Source: DASRHK01 sp963776465
GTDB taxonomy: Bacteria > Pseudomonadota > Gammaproteobacteria > Nevskiales > Nevskiaceae
Direction: 5' to 3'
Assembly (NCBI GenBank): GCA_963776465.1
Contig: CAVZMV010000002.1
Coordinates: 620,001 to 684,000, forward strand
Length of the DNA: 64,000 nucleotides
The translations under genes and the position numbers were made by a program. Of the stretch, positions 22,104 through 30,869 are shown one piece after another; within the stretch, counting starts at the first letter, position 1, and every line of letters begins with the position of its first letter. The notes beneath the pieces were generated by a model. That model was given only the letters and a program-made list of their open reading frames with translations. It did not search any database and had not been told where the DNA came from.

Positions 22104-22634
22104 CTAGGATGCTCCGACGGGTTGGTCCAGGTGCCGCATGATCTCGGCAACCAGCCAGCGAGCGTTGTGCCCGTCGCTCTCCAGCACCAGATCGGCGACT
22201 TCCCGGTACAGAGGATCACGCTGGTCCAGCAGTTGCGCCAGCACCTCGCGCCGATTGGGCGCTTGCAGCAGGGGGCGGTTTTCGCACCGCGCCGTACGCA
22301 GCATCTGCTGATTGACCGAGGCATGGAGGTAGACGACAAACCCGCGTGAGGCCAAGTGCTGGCGATTCTCGGGATCCAGGATCACGCCGCCGCCAGTGGC
22401 CAGCACGGCGTTGGTGCGCCCGGTCAGCTCGGCAATCACCAGCTTCTCGCGACGCCGAAATCCGGCTTCGCCCTCCTTCTCGAAGATATAGGAGATATCG
22501 ACGCCGCAGCGGGCTTCGATTTCATGGTCGCTGTCGAGAAAATCCATACCTCGCTGATCGGCGAGCCGCTTGCCGACCGTCGTCTTGCCCGCCCCCATGG
22601 GCCCGACGATGAAGATGCTCCCGCGCGTGCCCAA
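22104..22634 (-). CDS. aroK: Shikimate kinase
   Basis: AroK, 176 residues, phosphorylates shikimate at the 3-position. The P-loop is GPMGAGKTT at residues 11-19. The substrate-binding Asp is in FLDSDHEIE, and the glycine-rich ATGGGVIL is near residue 80. The lid region includes CENRPLLQ. It abuts aroB and follows pilQ by 65 bases, the standard pilQ-aroK-aroB arrangement of gammaproteobacteria. Confidence 0.97.
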   Translation of the reverse strand: MGTRGSIFIVGPMGAGKTTVGKRLADQRGMDFLDSDHEIEARCGVDISYIFEKEGEAGFRRREKLVIAELTGRTNAVLATGGGVILDPENRQHLASRGFVVYLHASVNQQMLRTARCENRPLLQAPNRREVLAQLLDQRDPLYREVADLVLESDGHNARWLVAEIMRHLDQPVGAS

Positions 22635-22699
22635 GCCTCACCTCACTTGCCGAGGTCGCGGAGTATAACCAAGCCGCTCCTCGGCCAGCGCCGGCCGGG

Positions 22700-24826
22700 C
22701 TATTGGACCTTGATGCCTTCCTTGAGGATCTTCGGCGTGACGAAGATCAGCAGCTCGCGCTTGGTGTCGTTCTTCAACCGGTGACGGAACACCGTGCCGA
22801 TGAAAGGGATATCGCCGAGCAGCGGAACCTTGTCCTCAGCTCGCCGCCTGTCATCCGAGTAAACGCCCCCGAGAACCACGGTATCGCCGTTGTTTACCAG
22901 CAGACTGGTGCTCACGCGGCGGGTATCAATCGCTGGTGCACTGCCACCCGTGGCTTGAGCAACGTTCTGTCCGATGGCGTCGCTCTTCACCAGCAAATCC
23001 ATCTGCACGCGATCATCGGGTGTGATGAACGGCGTGACTTCCAAGGCCAACGTCGCCTTCTTGAAAGACGTCGTTGTCCCTGTGTTGCCCGACGACGAGC
23101 TGAATGGTAATTCTTGACCCTGCTCGACGATGGCAGGCCGGCCCGTCGCAGTCACGACGTGGGGCGTCGAGATGATCTCGCCCCGTCCCTCGGTTTGCAG
23201 GGCGGACAATTCAAGATCGATGAGGTAGTCAGCGCTCAGGACCGCCAGTCCGAAGTGCCCGGCGTTGGCAGCGGCAGGAATGCTGAAGTTCAGGTTATCC
23301 GGAAAGTCGGGCAATCCATCTCCGCCCTCGAGCACGCCGACGGTGTCCGCCGCGGCCTCAGCGGTGCCGGACATGCCGACGAGCGAGTTGCCGGCCCGAG
23401 CGATGTGCGTCACTCCGAATCGCGCGCCCAGCTCGCGGCTGAAGTCATCGCTCGCGATGACGATCCGCGACTCGATCAGCACCTGGCGCACCGGGATATC
23501 CAGCCGCGCGACCAGTTCGCGAATCTCGGCAATCTTTTCGCGGGTTTCGAGCACCAGCAATGTATTGGTGCGGCCATCCGTGGTCACGCTCCCGCGCTCG
23601 GACAGCTGCGACGCCTCTTTGCTCTTGATCAATGTAGCCAGTTCCTCGGCCTTCGCGTAGTTGATCTGAATGATCTCGGAGCGCAACGGCGCCAACTCCC
23701 GATTCTGCTTCTGGGCCTCCAGCTCAGCCTTGTCGCGCTCAGCCAACTGTTGCAGCGGAGCTACGAGGATGACATTGCCTTCCTGGCGCTTACCAAGCCC
23801 TTTGGAGCGCAAGATGATGTCCAGTGCCTGGTCCCAGGGCACGTTCTGTAGGCGCATGGCCATCTCGCCCTGAACCTGGTCGCTGACGACCATGTTGACG
23901 TTCGCGACGTCGGCAATGATCTGCAAAAGGGCGCGAACGTCGATGTTCTGGAACGAGAGCGAAATCCTCTCGCCGGTGAACTGCGGCTCCTCTCGCCTGC
24001 GCTGCTCGATGCGCTCGCGCGTGAGGGGCTGAAGCTCCAGCGTGAAGTTGCCGCCAGTCTGATACGAGACGCGTTCGAACTCCCCTACGGGAGTCACGGC
24101 AACCTGCACGTCGGCCCCGGTCCTGCGCACATCGACGAATCGTGCGGGCGTCGCGAAATCACCAACGTCGTAGCGCTTGAGCAGGCTGTCCGGGGCGGAG
24201 ACGTCCTTGAACTGCGCGATCACGTTTCCATTTTCCTCGTGCACGTCAACCTGCGTAGCCGGATTGGAAAGCGTGATCAGGACACGCGCTTCTCCGCGCT
24301 CGCCCCGCCGGAAGTCGAGCGCAGACACCTGCGCCGAGGCGGTAGCTGCGCGAGCGGGAACCCCTTGCGGAGCGGCAGGTTCCGGCGCCGCGGCCAAGGC
24401 CGTCGTGGTGCCGAGCTCGAGAATGAGCTTGTTTCCGCTGACACGAACCTGATGCGGCACGGGCTGCGAGAGGAAAACCACCACTCTGGAGCGTCCCTCG
24501 GCCTCGGCGACGGCGACAGAACGGACCTTCCCGATATTGACGCGCTTGAGCCGCTCCGACAGAGCCAGGGAGGTGTTGGGCAGGTCCAAGGACAGGCGGG
24601 CGGGCTTGTCCAACGTGAATACTTTGGGCTCCGGCACAGGTTCCGACAGGGTCAACGTTACGACCACCGCGTCGCCTTCCCGCGCGGTGAAATCGATTGC
24701 TTGGACGACCCGTGACGCTGCCGTCGCAACGGCAGGCAGGCCCAGCAGCAGCGCCATCAGGGCGCCGACAAGCCCGGGCCTCACGCAGGCCGATGCAGCC
24801 TTTCGCCACGTGTGATTGCTCAACAT
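22700..24826 (-). CDS. pilQ: Type IV pilus secretin PilQ
   Basis: PilQ is the outer-membrane secretin through which the type IV pilus emerges. A signal peptide covers about the first 37 residues (hydrophobic core LVGALMALLLGLPAVATAA). Two AMIN-type domains occupy roughly residues 45-250, the STN/N0 domain starts near RISLSFQNIDVRALLQIIADVANVN, and the N1 and secretin domains follow (VTTDGRTNTLLVLETREKI; LEVTPFITPDDRVQMDL; VLGGVYSDDRRRAEDKVPLLGDIPFIG). An ATG at 24844 is also in frame, but the ATG at 24826 has GAGGAG eight bases upstream and is preferred, giving 708 residues. Last gene of pilMNOPQ. Confidence 0.96.
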   Translation of the reverse strand: MLSNHTWRKAASACVRPGLVGALMALLLGLPAVATAASRVVQAIDFTAREGDAVVVTLTLSEPVPEPKVFTLDKPARLSLDLPNTSLALSERLKRVNIGKVRSVAVAEAEGRSRVVVFLSQPVPHQVRVSGNKLILELGTTTALAAAPEPAAPQGVPARAATASAQVSALDFRRGERGEARVLITLSNPATQVDVHEENGNVIAQFKDVSAPDSLLKRYDVGDFATPARFVDVRRTGADVQVAVTPVGEFERVSYQTGGNFTLELQPLTRERIEQRRREEPQFTGERISLSFQNIDVRALLQIIADVANVNMVVSDQVQGEMAMRLQNVPWDQALDIILRSKGLGKRQEGNVILVAPLQQLAERDKAELEAQKQNRELAPLRSEIIQINYAKAEELATLIKSKEASQLSERGSVTTDGRTNTLLVLETREKIAEIRELVARLDIPVRQVLIESRIVIASDDFSRELGARFGVTHIARAGNSLVGMSGTAEAAADTVGVLEGGDGLPDFPDNLNFSIPAAANAGHFGLAVLSADYLIDLELSALQTEGRGEIISTPHVVTATGRPAIVEQGQELPFSSSSGNTGTTTSFKKATLALEVTPFITPDDRVQMDLLVKSDAIGQNVAQATGGSAPAIDTRRVSTSLLVNNGDTVVLGGVYSDDRRRAEDKVPLLGDIPFIGTVFRHRLKNDTKRELLIFVTPKILKEGIKVQ

Positions 24827-24851
24827 GACACGAGCTCCTCGCATAATCGTT

Positions 24852-25358
24852 CTAGTCCGGCAGTGCCAGCTTGGCCGGACGCTCTACCCAACCGCCAAAG
24901 CCATCCGGAACAATTTCCTTGAGGCCGACTTCGGACTCGGTGATCCGCACGACCTCCCCAAAGTTCTGCCCCAGATGATCCCCGAGGGCAACGCGGTGCA
25001 CGACGCCATCCGGCGCCTTGATCAGAGCATAGCGGTGATCCTGAGCCGTCACCATGCCGAGCATCCGCAAGCTGTCGACGGGGAATTCCTCTAGCGGCTC
25101 GCGATTGCGCCGCATATCAGGTCGCAGACCCGAGTCGACGCGGTCGTTTCGAGGCTCGAGCTGAACGAACGGATCACGTCGATCCGCGGGCAGGTAAACG
25201 AACGCCTCGAACTGCTTGATCTGCGGAATGGGCTCGATAGCCACCGACTTGCGGGCTTTCACCTCGGCTACGTATTCCTCGAGCTCGCCCATGTCGCCGC
25301 TGCAGCCGATCAGCAGGAGCGCGCTCGCGACGAGGCCCATCGCACGCGAGCAAATCAT
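24852..25358 (-). CDS. pilP: Type IV pilus inner-membrane lipoprotein PilP
   Basis: PilP, 168 residues, with a lipoprotein signal peptide whose lipobox LLIGC places the lipidated cysteine at about residue 19. It links the PilN/PilO inner-membrane complex to the PilQ secretin. The conserved motif DRRDPFVQ is near residue 59, and the beta domain LRMLGMVTAQDHRYALIKAPDGVVHRV lies near residues 97-123. The start overlaps the pilO stop (ATGA). Confidence 0.95.
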   Translation of the reverse strand: MICSRAMGLVASALLLIGCSGDMGELEEYVAEVKARKSVAIEPIPQIKQFEAFVYLPADRRDPFVQLEPRNDRVDSGLRPDMRRNREPLEEFPVDSLRMLGMVTAQDHRYALIKAPDGVVHRVALGDHLGQNFGEVVRITESEVGLKEIVPDGFGGWVERPAKLALPD

Positions 25359-25990
25359 TTGCCGTCTCCGGCCGGAGGCTTTTCACCCTCGTCCAGATAC
25401 CGGTACGTTTTGGCTTGCGCATTCATGCGCAGATTTCCCTTGGCCCCGCCAGCGGATCGAAGATCGACATTGTCGATGGTCACGATTCGGGGCAAGGCTG
25501 CTACCGAGCTCACGAAGGAGCCGATGTTGTTGTAGGGACCGACGACGATGATGCGGTTAGGCACCTCGGCGTAGAAGTCCTTGGCGATCTCGCCCTCGGG
25601 CTGGAAGAGCTCTTCTTCGAGCGCGCTGGCGACGCGTGTCTGCGAGATGTCGTTCAGCAGGCTGGGTACTTCGGTCTTGCTTGGAAGCTGCTTCAACATG
25701 TCGCCGAAGCTGCGCTCCATCTCCTTGAGCTGTGCCTTGTAGGCCTCCAGTCCGGCCACCTTGCGCTGCTTGCGCTCGAACTCGCCACGCAAGTCCTGCT
25801 CGACGGCACGCTCCCTCTCGAGCTCCTCCTGCAACGGCTTGCCGAACACGTAAGCGGCGGCGGCGAGGATCGCGATGACGACCATGGCCGCGGCTGTGAC
25901 CTGCGCCCAACGTGGCCAGTTTCCTGGATTCTGGAAATCGAGCCCCTGAGCCTCCTCCCAGATCCGGTTGAGATTATCGAGCGCCGCCAC
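25355..25990 (-). CDS. pilO: Type IV pilus alignment protein PilO
   Basis: PilO, 211 residues from GTG 25990. A single membrane segment (VTAAAMVVIAILAAAAYVF) near residue 30 is followed by a coiled coil (ELERERAVEQDLRGEFERKQRK) and a periplasmic ferredoxin-like domain. An open frame extends further upstream to 26080, but that part lies inside pilN and lacks PilO similarity. The GTG at 25990 has GGAGGGG just before it and gives the usual start, overlapping the end of pilN by 17 bases. PilO pairs with PilN in the inner-membrane alignment complex. Confidence 0.92.
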   Translation of the reverse strand: MAALDNLNRIWEEAQGLDFQNPGNWPRWAQVTAAAMVVIAILAAAAYVFGKPLQEELERERAVEQDLRGEFERKQRKVAGLEAYKAQLKEMERSFGDMLKQLPSKTEVPSLLNDISQTRVASALEEELFQPEGEIAKDFYAEVPNRIIVVGPYNNIGSFVSSVAALPRIVTIDNVDLRSAGGAKGNLRMNAQAKTYRYLDEGEKPPAGDGK

Positions 25991-26585
25991 CAGCCCCTCC
26001 CGCGGATTCCGCCTTTTCGCCCGTGTTCGCCTCGACCAGCTTGGCAACCGTGAGGTTCTTGACGCGCAAGCTGAATTCACTCTGACGCCGCTTGTCGCGC
26101 TCTACGGTCCTGATCACGACGAGATTGGGCTCAGCGAACCATTGCGAACTCTCGAGGTTCTTCATATAGGTCGAGATACGCCCGTTCGATTCGGCGACGC
26201 CGTCGATCGCAACGTCGGAGCCGGTCTGCTTCAAGCTCGTCAGGTAAACACCTTCCGGCAGAGTGTTCACGACCTCATCGAAGAAATGAACCATCGCTGC
26301 TCGCGACGCTTGCAGCTTCTCGATCACGCGCATGCGGGCGAGCAAGTTTGCCTTGACCTTCTCCAGCTCCTGGATCTCGATGATCTGCTTGTCCAGATCC
26401 GCGATTTCCCGACGCAGCAACTCGTTGCGCGTCTTCTGGTGATCGACACGCTCGTTGAGCACGCCGAGTCCACCCAGTGCCACGAGGAGTGCGCCGAGCG
26501 CCGACAGGATCAAGACCGCGAAGAAGCGCTTGCGCCGCTTCTCTCGCAGTTCCTGACGCCAGTCGAGTAGATTTATCTTGACCAT
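25974..26585 (-). CDS. pilN: Type IV pilus assembly protein PilN
   Basis: PilN, 203 residues. The short cytoplasmic N-terminus MVKINLLDWRQ is the conserved PilM-binding tail. A membrane segment (FAVLILSALGALLVALGGLGVL) is followed by a coiled coil (KTRNELLRREIADLDKQIIEIQELE) and a periplasmic domain with PEGVYLTSLKQTGSDVAIDGVAES. The start is nine bases after the pilM stop. Confidence 0.95.
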   Translation of the reverse strand: MVKINLLDWRQELREKRRKRFFAVLILSALGALLVALGGLGVLNERVDHQKTRNELLRREIADLDKQIIEIQELEKVKANLLARMRVIEKLQASRAAMVHFFDEVVNTLPEGVYLTSLKQTGSDVAIDGVAESNGRISTYMKNLESSQWFAEPNLVVIRTVERDKRRQSEFSLRVKNLTVAKLVEANTGEKAESAGGAGGGAR

Positions 26586-26594
26586 GATCGCTTT

Positions 26595-27686
26595 TTAATC
26601 GAACGCACGGCTGGCCAAGCCGAGCGCCACAAGCAGCGATTTGTCTTCGGCCGCGAGCACTTTCGGGCGGGCGCGAGCGGCGATCGACATCTGCCCAAAC
26701 GGTTTCGCCAGCGCGCAATTGACCTGCAGCTTTTCCTGCACCATGCGCTCCACGCGCGGCAGGCTGGCAGCTCCTCCGGCCAACAAGATCTGGTCGACTT
26801 GAGAGTAGTGCGAAGCCGCGAAGAAGAACTGCAGCGATCGGTCGATCTGCTGCGACAGGTCGGCCACGAAGTGCGGTACCAGTTCGGTCTCGTAGGGCTC
26901 CGCCAGGCCGCCGCTCTTCTGCGCCTTCAGCGCCTCGTCGTAAGACAGGGCGAATTGGCGCATGACGTCCTCCGTCAGCTGGCGACCGCCAAAGACCTGA
27001 TCGCGGGTATAGACCAATTGCAGGTTGTGCAGGATGGCAACGGTGGTCGTCGTGGCCCCGACGTCGACCACGGCGACGATACGGTTGGCGCCTTGGTCGG
27101 GCATCTGGTAGCGCAGGTACTGGCAGGCGTTTTCGAGCGCGTAGATCTCGACGTCCACCACCTTGGGTTTCAATCCTGCCGCTTCCACGGCAGACAGGCG
27201 GCCGTCGACTTGGTCGCGACGACATGCAGCCAACAGCACGTCGCGCGAGGTCGGATCGCCCTTGGTCGGCCCCAGGACGTGGAAATCGAGGCTGACTTCC
27301 TCTACGGGGTAGGGAACGTATTGAGACGCGTCGGCGCGGATCTGGTCGTCCATTTCGTCCGGCGTCATCTCCGCGGACATCTGAATGACCTTGCTGATCA
27401 CCGAGGCGCCGCCCACGGCGACCGCCGCCTGCTTGGTGTGGACCTTGGCACGATCAACGGCCCGCGCGATGGCTCCGGCGACGGCATCGACATCGGTCAC
27501 CTGCTTGTCGGCAACCGCGTTGGGTGGCAGCGGCTCGGAGGCGAACGACTCCACGCTGACCCGGTCTCCGCGGCGGGAGAGCTCCAGAATCTTCACCGCG
27601 CTCGAACTGATGTCGACCCCGATCACGCTGGGGTCGTCTCCGCCGAACAGCGCCTTAAAGGTTTCTTGTATGCCGGCCAACCGCAT
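26595..27686 (-). CDS. pilM: Type IV pilus actin-like ATPase PilM
   Basis: PilM, 363 residues, a cytoplasmic actin/FtsA-fold protein that binds PilN and couples the alignment complex to the assembly ATPase. Nucleotide-binding motifs are VIGVDISSSAVKILELS at residues 20-36, IVAVVDVGATTTTVAIL, and LLAGGAASLPRVE. The start is placed at MRLAGIQETFKALFGG (27686); the extra 60 codons upstream have no family similarity. First gene of pilMNOPQ, divergent from mrcA. Confidence 0.95.
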   Translation of the reverse strand: MRLAGIQETFKALFGGDDPSVIGVDISSSAVKILELSRRGDRVSVESFASEPLPPNAVADKQVTDVDAVAGAIARAVDRAKVHTKQAAVAVGGASVISKVIQMSAEMTPDEMDDQIRADASQYVPYPVEEVSLDFHVLGPTKGDPTSRDVLLAACRRDQVDGRLSAVEAAGLKPKVVDVEIYALENACQYLRYQMPDQGANRIVAVVDVGATTTTVAILHNLQLVYTRDQVFGGRQLTEDVMRQFALSYDEALKAQKSGGLAEPYETELVPHFVADLSQQIDRSLQFFFAASHYSQVDQILLAGGAASLPRVERMVQEKLQVNCALAKPFGQMSIAARARPKVLAAEDKSLLVALGLASRAFD

Positions 27687-27811
27687 TCCCCCGATTTTTA
27701 GTGACTTGGCCCGGTTCTGCAGCCTAATATAACCCAATAAGCAAACGGCGCAATGCATTGTTTTCTTGATTCGCGTCGGCGGCAGCCCTCTCTGGCGCGT
27801 TCCTCTCAAAC
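27687..27811. promoter_or_regulatory. Divergent pilM / mrcA intergenic region
   Basis: The 125-base gap separates divergent pilM and mrcA and must hold both promoters. On the plus strand TTGGCC (27706-27711) and TATAAC (27728-27733), spaced by 16 bases, form a plausible mrcA promoter. The stretch around 27722-27745 is AT-rich. No clear operator was seen. Confidence 0.35.
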
Positions 27812-30226
27812 GTGGATTGGATTCCGGACAAAATTCGCAATCAGCGCTGGCTGCGCTGGTTCGCACTCGCGGTCGGGATCGCCGTGTTCGGTCTCACGGC
27901 GCTGGTAGTTATCCTGCGATTGGTCATCGTGCCGACGCTCCCGGATGTGGAAAGCATCCGCGAGCTCAAGCTGCAGGTGCCGCTGCGGGTATTCACCCGG
28001 GAGGGTCAGCTCATCGGGGAGTTTGGCGCCGAGCGGAGGGCGCCCCTGAAATTCGCGGATCTGCCCAAGCCGTTGATCGCGGCTTTCCTCGACGCCGAGG
28101 ACGAGCGCTTCTTCGAGCACCCGGGCGTGGACTGGCAAGGACTGCTGCGGGCAGCGTTCAAGCTCGCTTCCACCGGCGAGAAGGCGCAGGGCGGAAGCAC
28201 GATCACCATGCAGCTCGCGCGCAACGTCTTCCTGACGAGTGAGAAAACCTATGGCCGCAAGCTCAAGGAAATTCTGCTCGCTATCCGGATCGAGAATGAG
28301 CTTTCCAAGGAGCAGATTCTTGAAACGTACCTGAACAAGATTTTCCTGGGCAACCGGGCTTACGGCGTCGGCGCGGCTGCGCAGATCTATTTCGGCAAGG
28401 ATGTGCACGATCTGACGCTGGCGCAGGTGGCAACGCTGGCAGGCCTCCCAAAGGCGCCGTCGCGCGACAACCCGTTCGCGAATCCGACCCGCGCCAGAGA
28501 GCGGCGCAACTACGTGCTGCGTCGCATGCGCGACCTCGGACACGTGACCCCTGCAGAATATGAGTCGGCGATAGCGGAGCCACTCGCGCCGCGGCTGGCG
28601 CCCGCGGCGCTCGAGGCCGACGCGCACTACGTCGCCGAGATGGCGCGTGCCGACCTCTACGCACGCTATGGCGACGCCGCTTACACAGACGGCTACACGG
28701 TGCGCACCACGATCGACGCAGCCTCGCAGACGGCCGCAAACGCCGCGGTGCGCCGGGGCATCCTGGCGTACGAGGAGCGACACGGCTGGAACGGTGTCGA
28801 AGCCAAGCTTTCGGCCGCGGCCGTCGGAGAGCTCGCGTCGGATAGCGCGGAGCACCTGTTCGCGGAGCTCGAAGAGCGTCCACAACTCGGCGGCCTTACG
28901 GCGGTCGCCGTCGTGGACTGGAAGCCAAAGGCACTGCGCGTCCGCGCTCGCGAGCTGGGCACGGTCGACATCGCTCCGGAGGAATTCGCATGGGCCAAGT
29001 TCGACGAGAAAAAGGCCCTGCGTCCTGGCGACATTGTGCGCGTCTGGCGAGGCCCAAAGGGCTGGCGCCTTGGTCAGATGCCGCTTGTTCAGGGCGCGCT
29101 GGTCGCGTTGCATCCCCACGATGGCGCGGTGCGCGCGCTCGTGGGTGGTTTTGATTTCTTCTCCGGAAACTACAACCGCGTTCTGCAGGCGCGTCGCCAG
29201 GTCGGGTCGGGCTTCAAGCCATTCCTCTACTCGGCGGCTCTGGCCTTTGGTTACACGCCGGCCTCGGTGTTTCTCGACGCTCCGGTGGTGTTCAACGACC
29301 CGGGCCTGGGCAGCAGCTGGCGGCCCGAGAACGACGACCGGGAGTTCCGCGGGCCGATGCGGCTGCGCGAGGCCCTGGTGCACTCTCGCAACCTGGTATC
29401 GGTGCGCGTGCTGCAGGCGATCGGTCTCGACTTCGCGTCCGAGTTCGTCAGCCGCTTCGGCCTGCCGCGCGAGCGGCTGCCCCGCGACCTCACCCTGGCA
29501 CTGGGCAGCGCTGCGTTTTCACCCATGGAGGTCGCACGCAGCTACGCGACGTTCGCCAACGGCGGGTTTTTGATCGAGCCCTATTACGTTGACGAAATCC
29601 GCAACGGTGCTGGCACGGTCGTGTTCAAGGCAGCGCCCGCGGTCGCCTGCCAGGAGTGTGAGGTTGCTCCCCCGCCGGCCGCGCCAGAGGCGGGCTCGGT
29701 AGCCGCAACACCGCCGACTGCGACCTCGACCAGCGGCCAGCCCCTCGCCCCGCGCGTGGTCGACCCGAAGATCATCTACCTGATCGACAGCATGATGCGT
29801 GATGTGACGGTGCGGGGGACCGCATATCCGGCGGCCAAGGAGCTCGGTCGCTCCGACATCGCTGGCAAGACCGGCACCACCAACGACGAGACCGACGCCT
29901 GGTTCGACGGCTTCACGCCAAACTTGGTCGCGGTTGCCTGGGTCGGCTACGACCAGCCGCAATCGCTGGGCCGCGGCGAAGTTGGCAGCAAGGTTGCGGT
30001 GCCCATCTGGGTGGATTTCATGCGGGTGGCTCTGAAGGACCAGCCGGAATCGCGGCTGCCCCGTCCGCCCGGCGTTGTCACCGTGCGCATCGATCCGGCC
30101 ACTGGCCTGCTTGCCCAAGGCGGGGGTGGCGTCGACGAGGTCGTGCAGAGCGATCGTATTCCGGACGCCGGCCGGGCGCCGGTTCCCGGTGAGCCTGAGC
30201 AGCCGCCAGCCGAAGACTTGTTCTGA
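27812..30226 (+). CDS. mrcA: Penicillin-binding protein 1A
   Basis: A bifunctional class A penicillin-binding protein of 804 residues that polymerises and cross-links peptidoglycan. It has an N-terminal membrane anchor (residues 14-40). The glycosyltransferase domain has Glu96 in AEDERFFEHPGVD, then GGSTITMQLARN (127-138) and KLKEILLAIRIE. The transpeptidase domain has nucleophile Ser466 in SGFK, an SRN triad motif in VHSRNLVS, and K686-T-G. A Pro/Ala-rich insertion with two cysteines (CQEC) lies between about residues 612 and 650. The start is GTG at 27812. The position divergent from pilM is conserved in gammaproteobacteria. Confidence 0.96.
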   Translation: MDWIPDKIRNQRWLRWFALAVGIAVFGLTALVVILRLVIVPTLPDVESIRELKLQVPLRVFTREGQLIGEFGAERRAPLKFADLPKPLIAAFLDAEDERFFEHPGVDWQGLLRAAFKLASTGEKAQGGSTITMQLARNVFLTSEKTYGRKLKEILLAIRIENELSKEQILETYLNKIFLGNRAYGVGAAAQIYFGKDVHDLTLAQVATLAGLPKAPSRDNPFANPTRARERRNYVLRRMRDLGHVTPAEYESAIAEPLAPRLAPAALEADAHYVAEMARADLYARYGDAAYTDGYTVRTTIDAASQTAANAAVRRGILAYEERHGWNGVEAKLSAAAVGELASDSAEHLFAELEERPQLGGLTAVAVVDWKPKALRVRARELGTVDIAPEEFAWAKFDEKKALRPGDIVRVWRGPKGWRLGQMPLVQGALVALHPHDGAVRALVGGFDFFSGNYNRVLQARRQVGSGFKPFLYSAALAFGYTPASVFLDAPVVFNDPGLGSSWRPENDDREFRGPMRLREALVHSRNLVSVRVLQAIGLDFASEFVSRFGLPRERLPRDLTLALGSAAFSPMEVARSYATFANGGFLIEPYYVDEIRNGAGTVVFKAAPAVACQECEVAPPPAAPEAGSVAATPPTATSTSGQPLAPRVVDPKIIYLIDSMMRDVTVRGTAYPAAKELGRSDIAGKTGTTNDETDAWFDGFTPNLVAVAWVGYDQPQSLGRGEVGSKVAVPIWVDFMRVALKDQPESRLPRPPGVVTVRIDPATGLLAQGGGGVDEVVQSDRIPDAGRAPVPGEPEQPPAEDLF

Positions 30227-30254
30227 GATTCCAAGATCGACTGCGGAGCATGAT

Positions 30255-30857
30255 GTGAAAAGCCGGACGACAAGCGGGGTTGTTCAAGAGGCTGCGCGCA
30301 TCATCTGCGAGGAGTCGCTGACCGACTACCGGCTTGCCAAGCAGAAGGCCGTCCAGCGCCTGGGCCTGGGATTCAACACGCCGTTGCCCAAGAACGTCGA
30401 TATCGAAGCCGCGGTGCTCGATTACCAGCGGCTGTTCGGTGGCCGCGACTACGCCGAGCGTCTGCGCAAGCTGCGCCAGACGGCGCTGCAGGCGATGAAG
30501 CTGCTGGCTTCGTTCGATCCGCGTCTGGTTGGCGCTGCGGTGAGCGGCGCAGTCAACGATGCGCATCGCGTCCAGCTGCACGCCTTTACCGATAAGCCGG
30601 AAACGCTGGACGCGTTCTTCCACGACCGGGGCATTGTCTATCGCCAGGACGAGCGGGAGTACCGCTATCCGGACGGAACCGCCGAGAGCGTGCCTTTGCT
30701 GCGTTTCGAAGCCGGCGACGTCGGCGTCGATGTGGCTGCGTTCCGTCAGGGCGAGGAACGTCGCCTGCCGCTGTCGCCCGTTGACGGGGCGTCGATGAGC
30801 CGCCTTACCGCTTCGGAAGTCGAAGCGCTGCCGGACGCTGAGTTCGTGGACAGCTAA
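30255..30857 (+). CDS. Conserved protein of unknown function (nucleotidyltransferase-like in some annotations)
   Basis: A 200-residue protein starting at GTG 30255, with GGAG seven bases upstream. The N-terminal third is helical (EAARIICEESLTDYRLAKQKAVQRLGL, then a conserved LPKNVDIEAAVLDYQRLFGG). The middle part FDPRLVGAAVSGAVNDAHRVQLHAFTD and the segment VPLLRFEAGDVGVDVAAF look like an alpha/beta fold. The end, PLSPVDGASMSRL, is characteristic. I recall similar proteins annotated loosely as nucleotidyltransferases in gammaproteobacteria, but I see no clear GSxxxxxDxD motif. It follows mrcA by 28 bases and may share its transcript. Confidence 0.7.
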   Translation: MKSRTTSGVVQEAARIICEESLTDYRLAKQKAVQRLGLGFNTPLPKNVDIEAAVLDYQRLFGGRDYAERLRKLRQTALQAMKLLASFDPRLVGAAVSGAVNDAHRVQLHAFTDKPETLDAFFHDRGIVYRQDEREYRYPDGTAESVPLLRFEAGDVGVDVAAFRQGEERRLPLSPVDGASMSRLTASEVEALPDAEFVDS

Positions 30858-30869
30858 GCCGGAAAGCCG

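Noticed and set aside
25991..26080. A longer PilO starting at 26080
   Set aside because: The extra 30 residues are out-of-frame pilN sequence without PilO similarity, and a GTG with a good ribosome binding site is present at 25990.
27806..29383. A 525-codon frame antisense to mrcA
   Set aside because: Composition is typical of a shadow frame and it covers conserved PBP1A motifs on the opposite strand.
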